From Ectothiorhodospiraceae bacterium 2226 (GTDB lineage Bacteria > Pseudomonadota > Gammaproteobacteria > GCA-013348725), in NCBI GenBank assembly GCA_013348725.1, contig CP054689.1, forward strand, positions 670,501-734,500: a DNA stretch of 64,000 bases. The letters run 5' to 3'. A program made the position numbers and the translations under genes. The notes below the pieces were generated by a model. That model searched no databases. It had not been told where the DNA came from and saw nothing but the letters and a program-made list of their open reading frames with translations. Positions 36,190 through 48,353 of this stretch are shown here, piece by piece; within the stretch, counting starts at the first letter, position 1, and the number at the start of each line of letters is the position of its first letter.

Positions 36190-36788
36190 TAGGCGGCTCC
36201 TTCCTCGTCTTCACCGATCACGAGCAACGTGTCGGACAGGTAACGATGCGGCGGCACCTCGAGGTTGGTGGGCGCGGGGACGTTCTGATAAACGCGGCCG
36301 GCCAGATCGAAGCGCGAACCGTGGCAGGGGCAGAAGAACCCGCCGCGCCAATCGGCGCCGAGATCGGCGGGGCCAATGTCGGGGCGGTAGGTCGGCGCGC
36401 AGCCCAGGTGGGTGCAGATACCGATCACGACCAGGTACTCGGGGCGGATGGAACGGGTGACGTTCTGCGCGTAGGCCGGCTGCTGGTCTTCGTTCTGCGA
36501 CTCGGGGTCACGCATGCGCTCGCTCAGCTGCGGCAGGTCGTCGAGGTTGCGCTCGGTGCGGTGCACGATCCACACCGGCCGCCCGCGCCACTCGACGGTC
36601 ATCATCTGGCCGGGGGTCAGTTTGCCCACGTCCACTTCGACCGGGGCACCGGCCGCCTGCGCCCGGGCGCTGGGCTGCATGGACACGATGAAAGGCACGG
36701 CAACGTAACCGACCCCGACGGCGCCCACCACTGTGGTGGCCGCAGTAAGGAACCGGCGCCGCCTTACGTCTACGCCTTCTTTGCTCAT
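36189..36788 (-). CDS. petA: ubiquinol-cytochrome c reductase, Rieske iron-sulfur subunit
   Basis: The Rieske subunit oxidises ubiquinol at the Qo site. The 199-residue protein starts with a Tat-type RRRRFL motif and a membrane anchor. The [2Fe-2S] ligand loops are CTHLGC and CPCHGSRFD, both complete. It is the first gene of petABC. The upstream gap contains a perfect AGAATATTCT palindrome. Confidence 0.97.
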   Translation of the reverse strand: MSKEGVDVRRRRFLTAATTVVGAVGVGYVAVPFIVSMQPSARAQAAGAPVEVDVGKLTPGQMMTVEWRGRPVWIVHRTERNLDDLPQLSERMRDPESQNEDQQPAYAQNVTRSIRPEYLVVIGICTHLGCAPTYRPDIGPADLGADWRGGFFCPCHGSRFDLAGRVYQNVPAPTNLEVPPHRYLSDTLLVIGEDEEGAA

Positions 36789-36860
36789 TACTGCTCTCCC
36801 AAAGGCTGCGCGAAAGTCGCTAGGATGCTAAAAATCCGGGAAGGGGCGCGTTAGAGATTC

Positions 36861-36894
36861 AGAATATTCTAAGGGTCGCGCCCAAAACTGGGCG
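36861..36894. promoter_or_regulatory. palindrome and hairpin upstream of petA
   Basis: The 159-base gap between the Nif3-like gene and petA, both on the minus strand, holds a perfect 10-base palindrome AGAATATTCT (36861-36870) and a six-base stem hairpin CGCCCA-AAAC-TGGGCG (36879-36894). The palindrome could be an operator or part of the petA promoter (TAGAAT on the minus strand). The hairpin lacks a U-run, so it is a weak terminator candidate for the Nif3-like gene. Confidence 0.4.
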
Positions 36895-36947
36895 GTAGTT
36901 TCGTACAGTTACCCTTTTGAGGTCAAGTTGGACGCAGAAGGCGGCGA

Positions 36948-37706
36948 CTACGCCGGATTTTCGACGTCGATGAAGCGGTGCTCGATGCCAAAGTGCTCGG
37001 CCAGGTGCCTCCCCAGCGCCTGCACCCCATAGCGTTCGGTGGCGTGATGCCCGGCGGCGAAGAAATCGATGCCCTCCTCGCGCGCCACATGGACCGTCTG
37101 CTCGGACACTTCGCCCGTAATGTACGCATCCACCCCCGCCGCCACCGCCTCCTCGATATAGCCTTGCGCTCCGCCGGTGCACAGCGCCACCCGCTGCACC
37201 GGGCCGGCGCGTCCCGCGACGTGCAGCGGCACACGTCCGAGCGCCTGGGCGATCCGCTCGGCAACGAGTTGCCCTTCGATCGGGGCTTCCAACTCACCGC
37301 GCCAGACCAGCGCAGTCCCGTCGCGCCCGTCGAGCGGTTGTGCATTTACCAGGCCGAGCCGCGACGCGAGCTGAGCGTTGTTGCCCAATTGGGGATGAGC
37401 ATCGAGGGGTAGGTGATAGGCGAGCAGACTCATGTCGTTAGCGAGCAGGCGCTGCAGGCGCCGCCGCTTCATGCCGACCACACGCGGGTCCTCGCCACGC
37501 CAGAAATAGCCGTGATGGACCAACACCGCATCCGCCTGCGCCTCCACCGCGGCCTCGATCAGCGCGAGACTGGCGGTGACTCCGCTGACCACCCGTTGCA
37601 CCTCTCCGCGCCCCTCGACCTGCAGGCCGTTGGGCGCGTAGTCCTGGAAGCGCTCGACGGCCAACAGGCGCGCCAGGTAGTCGGTCAGCGTGCGTAACTC
37701 TACCAT
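36948..37706 (-). CDS. Nif3-like dinuclear metal-centre protein (YbgI family)
   Basis: The 252-residue protein begins MVELRTLTDYLARLLAV at ATG 37706, well placed after GGAGGTG. Family motifs are YAPNGLQVEG, AVLVHHGYFWRGEDPR, LLAYHLPLDAHPQLGNNA and the C-terminal GEVSEQTVHVAREEGIDFFAAGHHATERYG, whose His and Glu residues bind two metals. Homologues form hexameric rings. The exact activity is unsettled; some are annotated as GTP cyclohydrolase type 2. It is divergent from the DegS-like gene and located near petA, as in several other gammaproteobacteria. Confidence 0.92.
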   Translation of the reverse strand: MVELRTLTDYLARLLAVERFQDYAPNGLQVEGRGEVQRVVSGVTASLALIEAAVEAQADAVLVHHGYFWRGEDPRVVGMKRRRLQRLLANDMSLLAYHLPLDAHPQLGNNAQLASRLGLVNAQPLDGRDGTALVWRGELEAPIEGQLVAERIAQALGRVPLHVAGRAGPVQRVALCTGGAQGYIEEAVAAGVDAYITGEVSEQTVHVAREEGIDFFAAGHHATERYGVQALGRHLAEHFGIEHRFIDVENPA

Positions 37707-37737
37707 GTCAAAGGCACCTCCATGGTTTACTATTTCT

Positions 37738-37767
37738 TTGGGACGCATGTCTCGTCGCGAGTATAAA
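37738..37767. promoter_or_regulatory. bidirectional promoter candidate, nif3-like/degS-like gap
   Basis: On the plus strand TTGGGA (37738-37743) and TATAAA (37762-37767) are spaced by 18 bases. On the minus strand the same AT-rich patch gives TATACT. The plus-strand -10 lies only seven bases before the ATG at 37775, so transcription from it would begin close to the start codon. Confidence 0.4.
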
Positions 37768-37774
37768 TCCCACT

Positions 37775-38938
<1,164 letters not shown>

Positions 38939-38960
38939 CGGCGGTCACCCTGCTCGCTTA

Positions 38961-38993
38961 AAGAAAAGGCCGCGCGGTGCGCGGCCTTTTCTT
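38961..38993. terminator. bidirectional intrinsic terminator between degS and hisC
   Basis: A perfect 15-base stem (AAGAAAAGGCCGCGC at 38961-38975 with its complement at 38979-38993) and a three-base loop. Each strand has a run of T after the GC-rich stem, so it can end transcription from degS on one side and hisC on the other. Confidence 0.95.
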
Positions 38994-39019
38994 ATCCGGC
39001 GAGTGCCCGCCGCGCGCCG

Positions 39020-40099
39020 CTACGCCGCCAGGACCTCCTTGAGCCCATCGAGGAAACAGCGGTTCTCCTCGGGCGTCCCCACCGTCACGCGCAGGCAGTC
39101 GGCCAGCACCCCGCCGGCCCCCGCCAGGTTCTTGATCAGCACCTTGCGCTGCAGCAGCCCCTGGAACACCGCGTCGGCCCGCCCCGGCGGCACCCGGAAC
39201 AACACGAAGTTCGCGCGACTGGGATAGACCTGGACGCCCGGCAGGCGCGCCAGCCCCTCCAGCAGCGCGGCCCGCTCACGCACGATGGCGGCCGCCTGTT
39301 GCTCCAGCATGGGCCACTGCTCCAGCGCGAACAGCGCGCTTGCCTGCGTGAGACTATTGACGTTGTAGGGCAGGCGCAGCTTGTCGAACTCCTCGAGCCA
39401 AGCCGGCGGCCCCGCCAGCAATCCCAGGCGCAGCCCCGCCAAGGCGACCTTGGACAAGGTGCGCATCACCAGCAGGTTCGGCCAGCGACCCAGATCGCCC
39501 ATGAAGCTGTCGTCGGCGAAGGCGTGGTAGGCCTCGTCGAGCACCACCAGGCCGGGGGCGGCGTCCAACACTGCCTCCACGTCGGCGCGCGCAAACAGAT
39601 TGCCGGTGGGATTGTTCGGGTAGGCGAGAAAAATGACGGCAGGACGGTGCTCCTCGATGGCCGCCAGCATCGCCGCGCGGTCCAGCGCGAAGTCGGCGGC
39701 CAACGGCACGCCGACATAGCGCATGCCGGTGAAGCTCGCGATCATGCGGTACATCACGAAGCCCGGCTCGGGGCTGAGCAACACCCGCTCGGGGCCGCTC
39801 ACCGCCTGCGCGATGATCTGGATCAGTTCGTCGGAGCCGTTGCCGAGCATCAAGGCCATGTCGGCCGGTACAGCCATGACCCCGCGCAACGCCTCCTTCA
39901 GCGCGCCGCCGGCGGGATCGGGGTAGCGATTGAGCGGCACGGCGCGCAGGCGCTCCAACCACGCGTCCACGACCTCGGGCGGCCAGCCGTAGGGATTCTC
40001 CATCGCATCCAGCTTAACAAGGCCCTGTGCGGGCGGGACGTGGTAGGCGGACAGCGCCCGGATCTCGGGCCGCACCCAGCGGGCGACGTCAGGCTTCAT
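39020..40099 (-). CDS. hisC: histidinol-phosphate aminotransferase
   Basis: HisC is a PLP aminotransferase that makes histidinol phosphate from imidazole-acetol phosphate. From ATG 40099 it has 359 residues. Motifs include [38 protein letters not shown] and the PLP lysine in [14 protein letters not shown]. Its start lies inside the last 11 bases of hisD. It is the last gene of the murA-hisG-hisD-hisC run. Confidence 0.96.
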   Translation of the reverse strand: MKPDVARWVRPEIRALSAYHVPPAQGLVKLDAMENPYGWPPEVVDAWLERLRAVPLNRYPDPAGGALKEALRGVMAVPADMALMLGNGSDELIQIIAQAVSGPERVLLSPEPGFVMYRMIASFTGMRYVGVPLAADFALDRAAMLAAIEEHRPAVIFLAYPNNPTGNLFARADVEAVLDAAPGLVVLDEAYHAFADDSFMGDLGRWPNLLVMRTLSKVALAGLRLGLLAGPPAWLEEFDKLRLPYNVNSLTQASALFALEQWPMLEQQAAAIVRERAALLEGLARLPGVQVYPSRANFVLFRVPPGRADAVFQGLLQRKVLIKNLAGAGGVLADCLRVTVGTPEENRCFLDGLKEVLAA

Positions 40100-41407
40100 C
40101 ACCGCCCTCGCCCGCCTCCACGCGCAGCTCGGCCGAGCGCGCGTGCGCGGTGAGCCCCTCCCCGCGCGCCAACACCGAGGCGACCCGTCCGAGCGCGGCG
40201 GCACCCGCCGGCGAGCACTGGATCAGGCTGGAACGCTTCTGGAAGTCGTACACGCCGAGCGGCGAACTGAAACGCGCCGTGCGCGAGGTCGGCAGCACGT
40301 GGTTGGGGCCCGCGCAATAATCGCCCACCGCCTCGGCTGTATAACGCCCCATGAAGATGGCGCCGGCGTGGCGCACGCGGGCGGCCATCGCCTGCGGCTC
40401 GGTGACCGACAGCTCCAGATGTTCGGGGGCGACGTGGTTGACCACCGCCACGGCCTCGTCGAGGTCGCGCACCTGCACCAGCGCACCGCGCGCCGCCAGC
40501 GAGGCGCGAGCAATGCTCTCGCGCTCGAGTGTCGGCAGCAGGCGCGCCATGGCCTCGGCGACGCGCTCCAGGAAGTCCGCGTCGGGCGACACCAGAATGG
40601 CCTGCGCGTCCTCGTCGTGCTCAGCCTGCGAAAACAGGTCCATGGCGATCCATTCGGGATCGGTGCCGCCATCACACACGATCAGAATCTCCGAAGGGCC
40701 GGCGATCATGTCGATGCCGACGGTGCCGAACACCATGCCCTTGGCAGTCGCCACATAGATGTTGCCCGGACCGACGACCTTGTCCACCCGCGGCACCGTC
40801 TCCGTGCCGTAGGCGAGCGCCGCCACCGCCTGCGCCCCGCCCACCGCGAACACCCGATCGACGCCGGCCACCGCCGCGGCGGCCAGCACCAACTCGTTCA
40901 CCGCGCCGTCCGGGGTCGGCACCACCATGATGAGCTCGCGCACCCCGGCGACCTTGGCCGGAATGGCGTTCATCAGCACCGAGGAGGGATAGGCGGCCTT
41001 GCCGCCCGGCACGTACAGCCCCACCCGGTCGAGCGGCGTCACCTGCTGCCCGAGCAGCGTGCCGTCGTCCTCGGTGTACGACCAGGACTCCTGCTTCTGG
41101 TGCACGTGATAGGCGCGCAGGCGCTCGGCGGCCAGCTCCAGCGCCTCGCGCTGCGCCGCCGGGATCTGCGCCAGCGCCGCCGTCAGCCGCTCGGCCGGGA
41201 TCTCGAGCTGCGCGGCCTCGGTCACCTCGTAGCGGTCGAAGCGCCGGGTATAGTCGAGCAGCGCGGCGTCGCCGCGGCGGCGCACCTCGCGCAACACCTC
41301 GCGCACGGTGGCCTCCACCTGCGGATCGCTCACGCTCTCCCAGGCCAACAAGGCGTCCAGCTTGGGCCAGAAATCGTCGGCGCGGGTATCCAGCCGGGTG
41401 ATCTCGA

Positions 41408-41411
<4 letters not shown>
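40089..41411 (-). CDS. hisD: histidinol dehydrogenase
   Basis: HisD oxidises histidinol to histidine in two NAD-dependent steps and needs zinc. The 440-residue protein shows [50 protein letters not shown], and [10 protein letters not shown] with the catalytic His and Glu region. It overlaps hisG by four bases (ATGA) and hisC by 11. Confidence 0.97.
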
Positions 41412-43380
<1,969 letters not shown>

Positions 43381-43384
43381 TCAT

Positions 43385-43636
43385 TCAGGCGCCCGGCTTG
43401 CCGGCCTGCGCCCACTCCTCGGGGGTGTAGCACTTGATGCTGAGCGCGTGCAGTTCGCCGCTGGTGATGCGGTCGTTGACGGTGGCATTCACCAAGCGCT
43501 GCTTCTGCAACAGCGATTTGTCGCGAAACATCTCGCCCACGACGACCGCGTCGAAGTGGCTGCCGTCGCCGGACACATACGCCTGGGCGCCGTCCAGGCC
43601 CTGCTCGATAAGCTGTTTGATCTCGTTGGGCTGCAT
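43385..43636 (-). CDS. ibaG: BolA-family protein IbaG
   Basis: The 83-residue protein begins MQPNEIKQLIEQGLDGAQAYV at ATG 43636. The BolA fold is shown by VSGDGSHFDAVVVGEMFRDKSLLQKQRLVNATV and ends HALSIKCYTPEEW. BolA proteins bind monothiol glutaredoxins and share [2Fe-2S] clusters. Its place between mlaB and murA is the classic ibaG (yrbA) position. Confidence 0.94.
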   Translation of the reverse strand: MQPNEIKQLIEQGLDGAQAYVSGDGSHFDAVVVGEMFRDKSLLQKQRLVNATVNDRITSGELHALSIKCYTPEEWAQAGKPGA

Positions 43637-43791
43637 GCCTGACTCTCTAGAACTGGCAAGACCGCTTAGGATAACCGATCGCGCTGGATCGATGTAAGCG
43701 GCGGATGGCGCCGCGGTTGCAGACTGCGCGCCAGACGACATAACGGGCGCTGGAGGACCGGTGCTGGCGGCCCGGAGGACGATGCGCGCCG

Positions 43792-44094
43792 TCAGGCCTC
43801 GCCCAGAAGTTCCTCGAGGCCGCTCGCCGCGGCGATGGCACGCATCTGGGGGGGCATGTTCTCGTACCGCGCGCGGGTGCCGGCCGCGGCCGCACGGCGC
43901 ATCCAGCGCAACAGCAGCGCCAGCCCGGCGCTGTCGGCCTGCGCCACGCCGGCCAAGTCGATACGCCAGGGTCCGGCGCCGCTCAGCACCGGCTCGCTGG
44001 CCTGCAGCAAGGCGGGCACGGTGTCGAAGGCGAGCGCTCCCGTCACACGGAAACGCCCCTCGCCGAGCGCCTCGATGCGCGCCGGCTGGGTCAC
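43792..44094 (-). CDS. mlaB: MlaB-like STAS-domain protein
   Basis: MlaB is a cytoplasmic STAS protein that stabilises the MlaFEDB phospholipid transporter. The 100-residue product starts with GTG 44094 overlapping the mlaD stop by four bases. The STAS core is visible as WRIDLAGVAQADSAGLALLLRWMRRA, with the conserved Ser. In E. coli mlaC lies between mlaD and mlaB; here they are directly joined. Confidence 0.9.
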   Translation of the reverse strand: MTQPARIEALGEGRFRVTGALAFDTVPALLQASEPVLSGAGPWRIDLAGVAQADSAGLALLLRWMRRAAAAGTRARYENMPPQMRAIAAASGLEELLGEA

Positions 44095-44615
44095 GGGGCC
44101 CAGCCCGGCGGCAGCCCGTCGTCGCCAAAGGGATCGGCCTCGCCCGCGCCGCCGCCATCGCCGTCGGGCCGATTGAAGATGAACTGGCCGATCAACTGCT
44201 CAAGCACCACCGCCGACTGGGTCAGCTGGATGCGCCCGCCGTCGGCCAAGTCCTCGTCCGCACCGCCGGGCTCGAGCGCGATGTACTTCTCGCCCAGCAG
44301 GCCGGCGGTGTAGACGCTGGCGAGGGTGTCCTCCGGCAGCTTGTAGCGCTCCCCAATGCGCATGGTCACCACGGCCTCGAAGGTGCGCGGGTCGAACTCG
44401 ATCGCGGTGACGCGCCCCACCCGCACGCCGGCCACCGTCACCGGGGCGCGCTCGCGCAGCCCGGCCACGCTGGCGAAGCTCGCGCTCACGTGGTAGCCGT
44501 CGTCGTTCACATAGGCGGTAATGTTGGCGACCCGCAGGGCGAGCATCAGCAATGCCGCCAGCCCCAGGGCGACGAACACGCCCACCGCAATTTCCACCGC
44601 TCGCGACTGCCTCAT
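44091..44615 (-). CDS. mlaD: MlaD, MCE-domain phospholipid transport subunit
   Basis: MlaD forms a hexameric periplasmic ring anchored to the inner membrane. The 174-residue protein starts at ATG 44615 with one anchor helix (VEIAVGVFVALGLAALLMLAL) and a single MCE domain (SFASVAGLRERAPVTVAGVRVGRV through GLLGEKYIALEPGG). A Gly/Asp-rich tail follows the last helix. It is one base from mlaE. Confidence 0.94.
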   Translation of the reverse strand: MRQSRAVEIAVGVFVALGLAALLMLALRVANITAYVNDDGYHVSASFASVAGLRERAPVTVAGVRVGRVTAIEFDPRTFEAVVTMRIGERYKLPEDTLASVYTAGLLGEKYIALEPGGADEDLADGGRIQLTQSAVVLEQLIGQFIFNRPDGDGGGAGEADPFGDDGLPPGWAP

Positions 44616-44616
44616 C

Positions 44617-45399
44617 TCAATAGTCTCCAAACATCAGGGCGGTCAATACGAAGTCGAGCGCCAGGACCGCCAGGGCCGAATGCACCACCGTGCGCGTGGT
44701 GGCGCGGCTGACGCCCTCGGAGGTCGGCACGGCGTCGATGCCCTCGAACAGGGCGATCCAAGCCAGCACGAAACCGAACGCGACGCTCTTGATTACGCCG
44801 TTCAGGATGTCGTCGTACAGATCGACACTGGCCTGCATCTGCGACCAGTAGGCGCCGTGGTCGACGCCCAGCATGCCTACCCCCACGAACCAGCCGCCCA
44901 ACACGCCGATGGCGCTGAACAGGGCGGCGAGCAACGGCACGGCGAGGAACACGGCCACGAAGCGCGGCGCCAACACCCGCTTGAGCGGGTCCACCGCCAT
45001 CATCTCCATGCCCGAGAGCTGCTCGGTCGCCTTCATCAGGCCGATCTCGGCGGTCAGCGCCGAGCCGGCGCGCCCCGCGAACAGCAGCGCGGTGACCACC
45101 GGCCCGAGTTCGCGCACCAACGACAGCGCGACCATCACGCCCAGCGACTCGGCGGCGCCGAAGTTCACCAGGGTGTTGTAGCCCTGCAGCCCCAGCACCA
45201 TGCCCACGAACAGGCCGGACACCAGGATGATGACCAACGACAGCACGCCGACGCTGAATACTTGCTGTACCACCAGCGAGAAGCGTGGCAGCGCGCCCGG
45301 GATGCGCACCAGCACCTCGAACAGCAGCATGGTGGCGCGGCCGAGGCGCTGGAAGTAGGTCAGGCCGAAGCGGCCGAGTGCCTGCAATGCGCTCAGCAT
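44617..45399 (-). CDS. mlaE: MlaE, phospholipid ABC transporter permease
   Basis: MlaE is the permease dimer of the MlaFEDB complex. The 260-residue hydrophobic protein shows the family features [38 protein letters not shown] and [29 protein letters not shown]. It lies between mlaF (3-base gap) and mlaD. Confidence 0.96.
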   Translation of the reverse strand: MLSALQALGRFGLTYFQRLGRATMLLFEVLVRIPGALPRFSLVVQQVFSVGVLSLVIILVSGLFVGMVLGLQGYNTLVNFGAAESLGVMVALSLVRELGPVVTALLFAGRAGSALTAEIGLMKATEQLSGMEMMAVDPLKRVLAPRFVAVFLAVPLLAALFSAIGVLGGWFVGVGMLGVDHGAYWSQMQASVDLYDDILNGVIKSVAFGFVLAWIALFEGIDAVPTSEGVSRATTRTVVHSALAVLALDFVLTALMFGDY

Positions 45400-45402
45400 G
45401 GC

Positions 45403-46230
45403 TCAGTGCACCTCGGGGCGCTCGCCGCCCGCCAGCAGATCGCTCTCCAGCGGCGCGGCCGGATAGTGGAACGGCACCGGGCCGTCCGGCAGCCCCTGCA
45501 GGAACTGCTGCGCCCAGGGCGAGTCGGACTCACGCAGCGCCTGGGGCGTGCCATGCCCGACGACCTTGCCGGCGGAGATGAGATAGATGTAATCGGCAAT
45601 GCTGGCCGCCTCGGCGACGTCGTGCGAGACCACGATGCTGGTCATGCCGAGCGCATCGTTCAGGCGCCGGATCAGCTGCACCAGCACGCCCATGGAGATC
45701 GGGTCCTGCCCGGTGAAGGGCTCGTCGTACATAATCATCATCGGGTCCAGGGCGATCGCGCGCGCCAGCGCGACGCGGCGTGCCATACCGCCGGAGAGCT
45801 CGTTGGCCATGAGGTTCCGCGCCCCGCGCAGCCCCACCGCCTCGAGCTTGATCAGCACCAAGTCGCGGATCAGATCTTCGGGCAGGCGCGTGTGCTCGCG
45901 AATGGGGAAGGCGACGTTCTCGAACACGTTCAGGTCGGTCAGCAGTGCGCCGTTCTGGAACAGCATGCCCATGCGCTTGCGCAGCTCGAACAGCGCGCGG
46001 TGGCGCAGGCGCGGCACCTCCTGCCCGTCCACGCGCACGGTACCGGCGTCGGGGCGAAGCTGCCCGCCGATCAGGCGCAGCAAAGTCGTCTTGCCGGTGC
46101 CGCTCGGCCCCATGATCGCGGTCACCTTGCCGCGCGGGATATCGATATCGACGCCGTCGAAGATCCCGCGTGCGCCGCGTGCAAAGCGCAGCCCGCGAAT
46201 CTCGACCAGCGGCGCCTGTGCGCCTGCCAT
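45403..46230 (-). CDS. mlaF: MlaF, phospholipid ABC transporter ATPase
   Basis: MlaF is the ATPase of the Mla transporter, which moves glycerophospholipids between the membranes. The 275-residue protein has Walker A GPSGTGKTTLL, signature LSGGMARRVALARAI, Walker B MIMYDEPFTGQDP and the switch His in VVSHD. AAGGAG precedes the ATG on the minus strand. Repeat copy B lies 53 bases upstream. Confidence 0.96.
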   Translation of the reverse strand: MAGAQAPLVEIRGLRFARGARGIFDGVDIDIPRGKVTAIMGPSGTGKTTLLRLIGGQLRPDAGTVRVDGQEVPRLRHRALFELRKRMGMLFQNGALLTDLNVFENVAFPIREHTRLPEDLIRDLVLIKLEAVGLRGARNLMANELSGGMARRVALARAIALDPMMIMYDEPFTGQDPISMGVLVQLIRRLNDALGMTSIVVSHDVAEAASIADYIYLISAGKVVGHGTPQALRESDSPWAQQFLQGLPDGPVPFHYPAAPLESDLLAGGERPEVH

Positions 46231-46282
46231 GCCGGCTCCTTGGAATCGTTGTTATTCGGTGCGCGGACCGTAGGTCTCGTTC

Positions 46283-46433
46283 GGAATCGCTCCGAACACT
46301 TCAGAGCGACCGACGGCACAGGGATGTGCCGCCGTGATCGAGGCTGCAAGCCGTTGATCACGAAGTAAAGCGACAGCCGCACCACTCGCTTTGCGTAGCC
46401 TGAGAAATCTAGAAGGATTGATGCAGACCTTCC
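46283..46433. repeat. multi-hairpin intergenic repeat, copy B (inverted relative to copy A)
   Basis: This 151-base element between mlaF and the DUF72-like gene is the inverse of copy A at 11657-11808. Read on the minus strand it begins GGAAGGTCTGC, carries AAAGCGA with TCGCTTT, GTGATC with GATCAC, and GGCAC with GTGCC stems, and ends with TCGCTCTGA paired to TCGGAGCGA. That last stem differs from copy A on both sides but still pairs. The first hairpin is more degraded than in copy A. Confidence 0.88.
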
Positions 46434-46480
46434 TTATGAAGTCAGCGCGGCAGCCAGTCTCGGCGACGCGCCGCGCAAGG

Positions 46481-47137
46481 TCAAGTCACACCTAGCAATT
46501 GGGCGATGATGCCGAGTTCGCGCAGGCGCTCGGTGGCGGGGGCCTGCCCGGCCGCGGCCGGGGCCTCCTCCACCAGCAACACGGCGGGCCGCTCGCCCGC
46601 CGCCGCCAGCACCTGCTCCACCACACCGCGCACGGTCGCCAGGTCGGGCAGCGCCGCGATCGGCACCCGCGCGACCAGCACTGCCCCGACCGCCTCGCAC
46701 GGCGCCTCCGGACGCCACACGCCGGGCAGCCCATCGACCGGGGCCGCCGCCAAGGCGGGCGCCAGCGTGCCGGCCCAATCGAGCGCGGCGCGGCGAGCCG
46801 GCCCGTGGGTGTGCTCGACCGGCACCAGCACCGCCGCCAGGTGCTCGCCGAGGCCATCGGCCAGCGCGCGCAGCGCCTCCCGCGCCGGCCCCGCCGCCTC
46901 CAGGCCGGGCGGCGCCTCCACCACACAGCGAAACCCGGCCACCGCCGCCTCGCGCAAGACCTGCGCACCCGCCACCGCGTCGGGATACCAAGCATCGAGC
47001 GGCACGCCCAGGCAGGCGAAGTCGTTGGCGTAGTACGCCAGGCGCCAGTCCTGAGGTAGATCGTCCGGGTAGTAGCGCCCCTGCCACGACGCATGACGCC
47101 AATCCCACGCCCCCCAACACAGCCGCTGCCCGTCCAC
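46481..47137 (-). CDS. hypothetical protein, DUF72-like
   Basis: I chose GTG 47137 because GGAGAG precedes it; the product is then 218 residues. A longer reading from 47266 overlaps the divergent LLM gene start. The N-terminal pattern WGAWDWRHASWQGRYYPDDLPQDWRLAYYANDF resembles the opening of DUF72 (YecE-like) TIM-barrel proteins. The rest is Ala-rich and ends AQLLGVT. It is shorter than the usual 240-300 residues. No function is known. It is divergent from the LLM oxidoreductase. Confidence 0.65.
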   Translation of the reverse strand: MDGQRLCWGAWDWRHASWQGRYYPDDLPQDWRLAYYANDFACLGVPLDAWYPDAVAGAQVLREAAVAGFRCVVEAPPGLEAAGPAREALRALADGLGEHLAAVLVPVEHTHGPARRAALDWAGTLAPALAAAPVDGLPGVWRPEAPCEAVGAVLVARVPIAALPDLATVRGVVEQVLAAAGERPAVLLVEEAPAAAGQAPATERLRELGIIAQLLGVT

Positions 47138-47264
47138 TACCCTCTCCTCGCTCGCTTCACACGCCGCGCATCCCGCCCGCACCAACCGCGGCGCTGTGGG
47201 ATAGCGGGGCTGTGGGATAATAGCCGCGGCCGACGCCCTTCCGACAGCCTCCAGGAGTCTATGC

Positions 47265-48353
47265 ATGCGCTTCGACGTATTCTACGAGCTTTCCGTGCCC
47301 CCCTTCGGCGGCCGCAGCGAACGGGACGTCTACGCGCAGACCCTGAACGAGCTGGAGGCCGCCGAGCGGCACGGCTTCAGCACCGCCTGGCTGGTCGAGC
47401 ACCACTTCATGCGCGAGTATTCGCACAGCTCCTCGCCCGACCTGTTCCTCGCCGCCGCCAGTCAGCGCACCCGGCACCTGCGCCTCGGCCACGCCATCAT
47501 TCCGCTGCCCTACGCGCATCCGGTGCGCACCGCCGAGCGGCTGGCCACGCTGGACGTACTGAGCGGCGGGCGCGTGGAGTTCGGCTTCGGGCGCGGCTTC
47601 TCGCCCGCCGAGTACGCCGCATTCGGGGTGGCCATGGCCGACAGCCGCAGCGTCACGCAGGAGGCGCTGGAGATCATCCAACAGTCCTTCAGCGGCGAGC
47701 CGCTGCACTACCGGGGGCGCCACTTCCAGCTCGACGGCGTGGAGGTGCTCCCCAAAGTGGTGCAACACCCGCACCCGCCGATCTGGACCGCGGCGGTGAG
47801 TCCGGACAGCTTCGAGATGGCCGCGCGCCTCGGGATCGGCGCGTTGGTCGGCCCCTTCAAGCCGTGGTTCATGGTCAAGGAGGACATCAAGCGCTACCGC
47901 CGCGCCTGGCGGGAGCACCACGGCGCGGGCGCGCCGTCCCCGCACCAGAACCCGCGCGTCGGCATGACCCTGGGCGTGCTGTGCCTGGAGGACGGCGCGC
48001 GCGCGCGCGAACTCGCCGCGCCGGGGCTCACCTGGTTCTACCGCCAACTGCTCGGGCAGACCTATCCGGTGCTCGAGCAGCTCTACGAGAGCTACGAGTA
48101 CTACCGCAAGATGGGCCATCTGCGCAGCCTGCTCGGCAAGGCGGTGAACCTCACCGTGCTGGAGACGCTGGGCATGGCGGTGGTCGGCGATCCCGCCCAC
48201 TGCCGCAAGCGCTTCGAGGCGCTGGCGCGCGCGGGCGTCGACCACGTGCTGTGCGCGGTGGGCGCCGGCGCTCTGCCCACCGAGGTGGTGCAGGAGTCGA
48301 TGGCGGTGCTGGCCAGCGAGGTGATGCCCCACCTCGGCGCCGCCCCGCCATGA
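47265..48353 (+). CDS. LLM-class flavin-dependent oxidoreductase
   Basis: The 362-residue protein belongs to the bacterial luciferase-like monooxygenase family. Signs are the start MRFDVFYELS, AAERHGFSTAWLVEHHF, LRLGHAIIPLPYAHPVRTAERLATLDVLSGGRVEFGFGRG and IGALVGPFKPW. These proteins use reduced F420 or FMNH2; which one is not clear. The AGGAG ribosome site is well spaced. It is coupled by ATGA to the following epimerase, so the two may act on the same compound, but no substrate can be named. Confidence 0.9.
   Translation: MRFDVFYELSVPPFGGRSERDVYAQTLNELEAAERHGFSTAWLVEHHFMREYSHSSSPDLFLAAASQRTRHLRLGHAIIPLPYAHPVRTAERLATLDVLSGGRVEFGFGRGFSPAEYAAFGVAMADSRSVTQEALEIIQQSFSGEPLHYRGRHFQLDGVEVLPKVVQHPHPPIWTAAVSPDSFEMAARLGIGALVGPFKPWFMVKEDIKRYRRAWREHHGAGAPSPHQNPRVGMTLGVLCLEDGARARELAAPGLTWFYRQLLGQTYPVLEQLYESYEYYRKMGHLRSLLGKAVNLTVLETLGMAVVGDPAHCRKRFEALARAGVDHVLCAVGAGALPTEVVQESMAVLASEVMPHLGAAPP

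Noticed and set aside
44521-46368. 615-residue plus-strand ORF opposite mlaD, mlaE and mlaF
   Set aside because: It covers intact ABC-transporter genes on the other strand and ends inside repeat copy B. It has no ribosome site or recognisable motif.
47193-47219. Start of a CRISPR array
   Set aside because: Only two 11-base units with a five-base gap; far too short and no cas genes.
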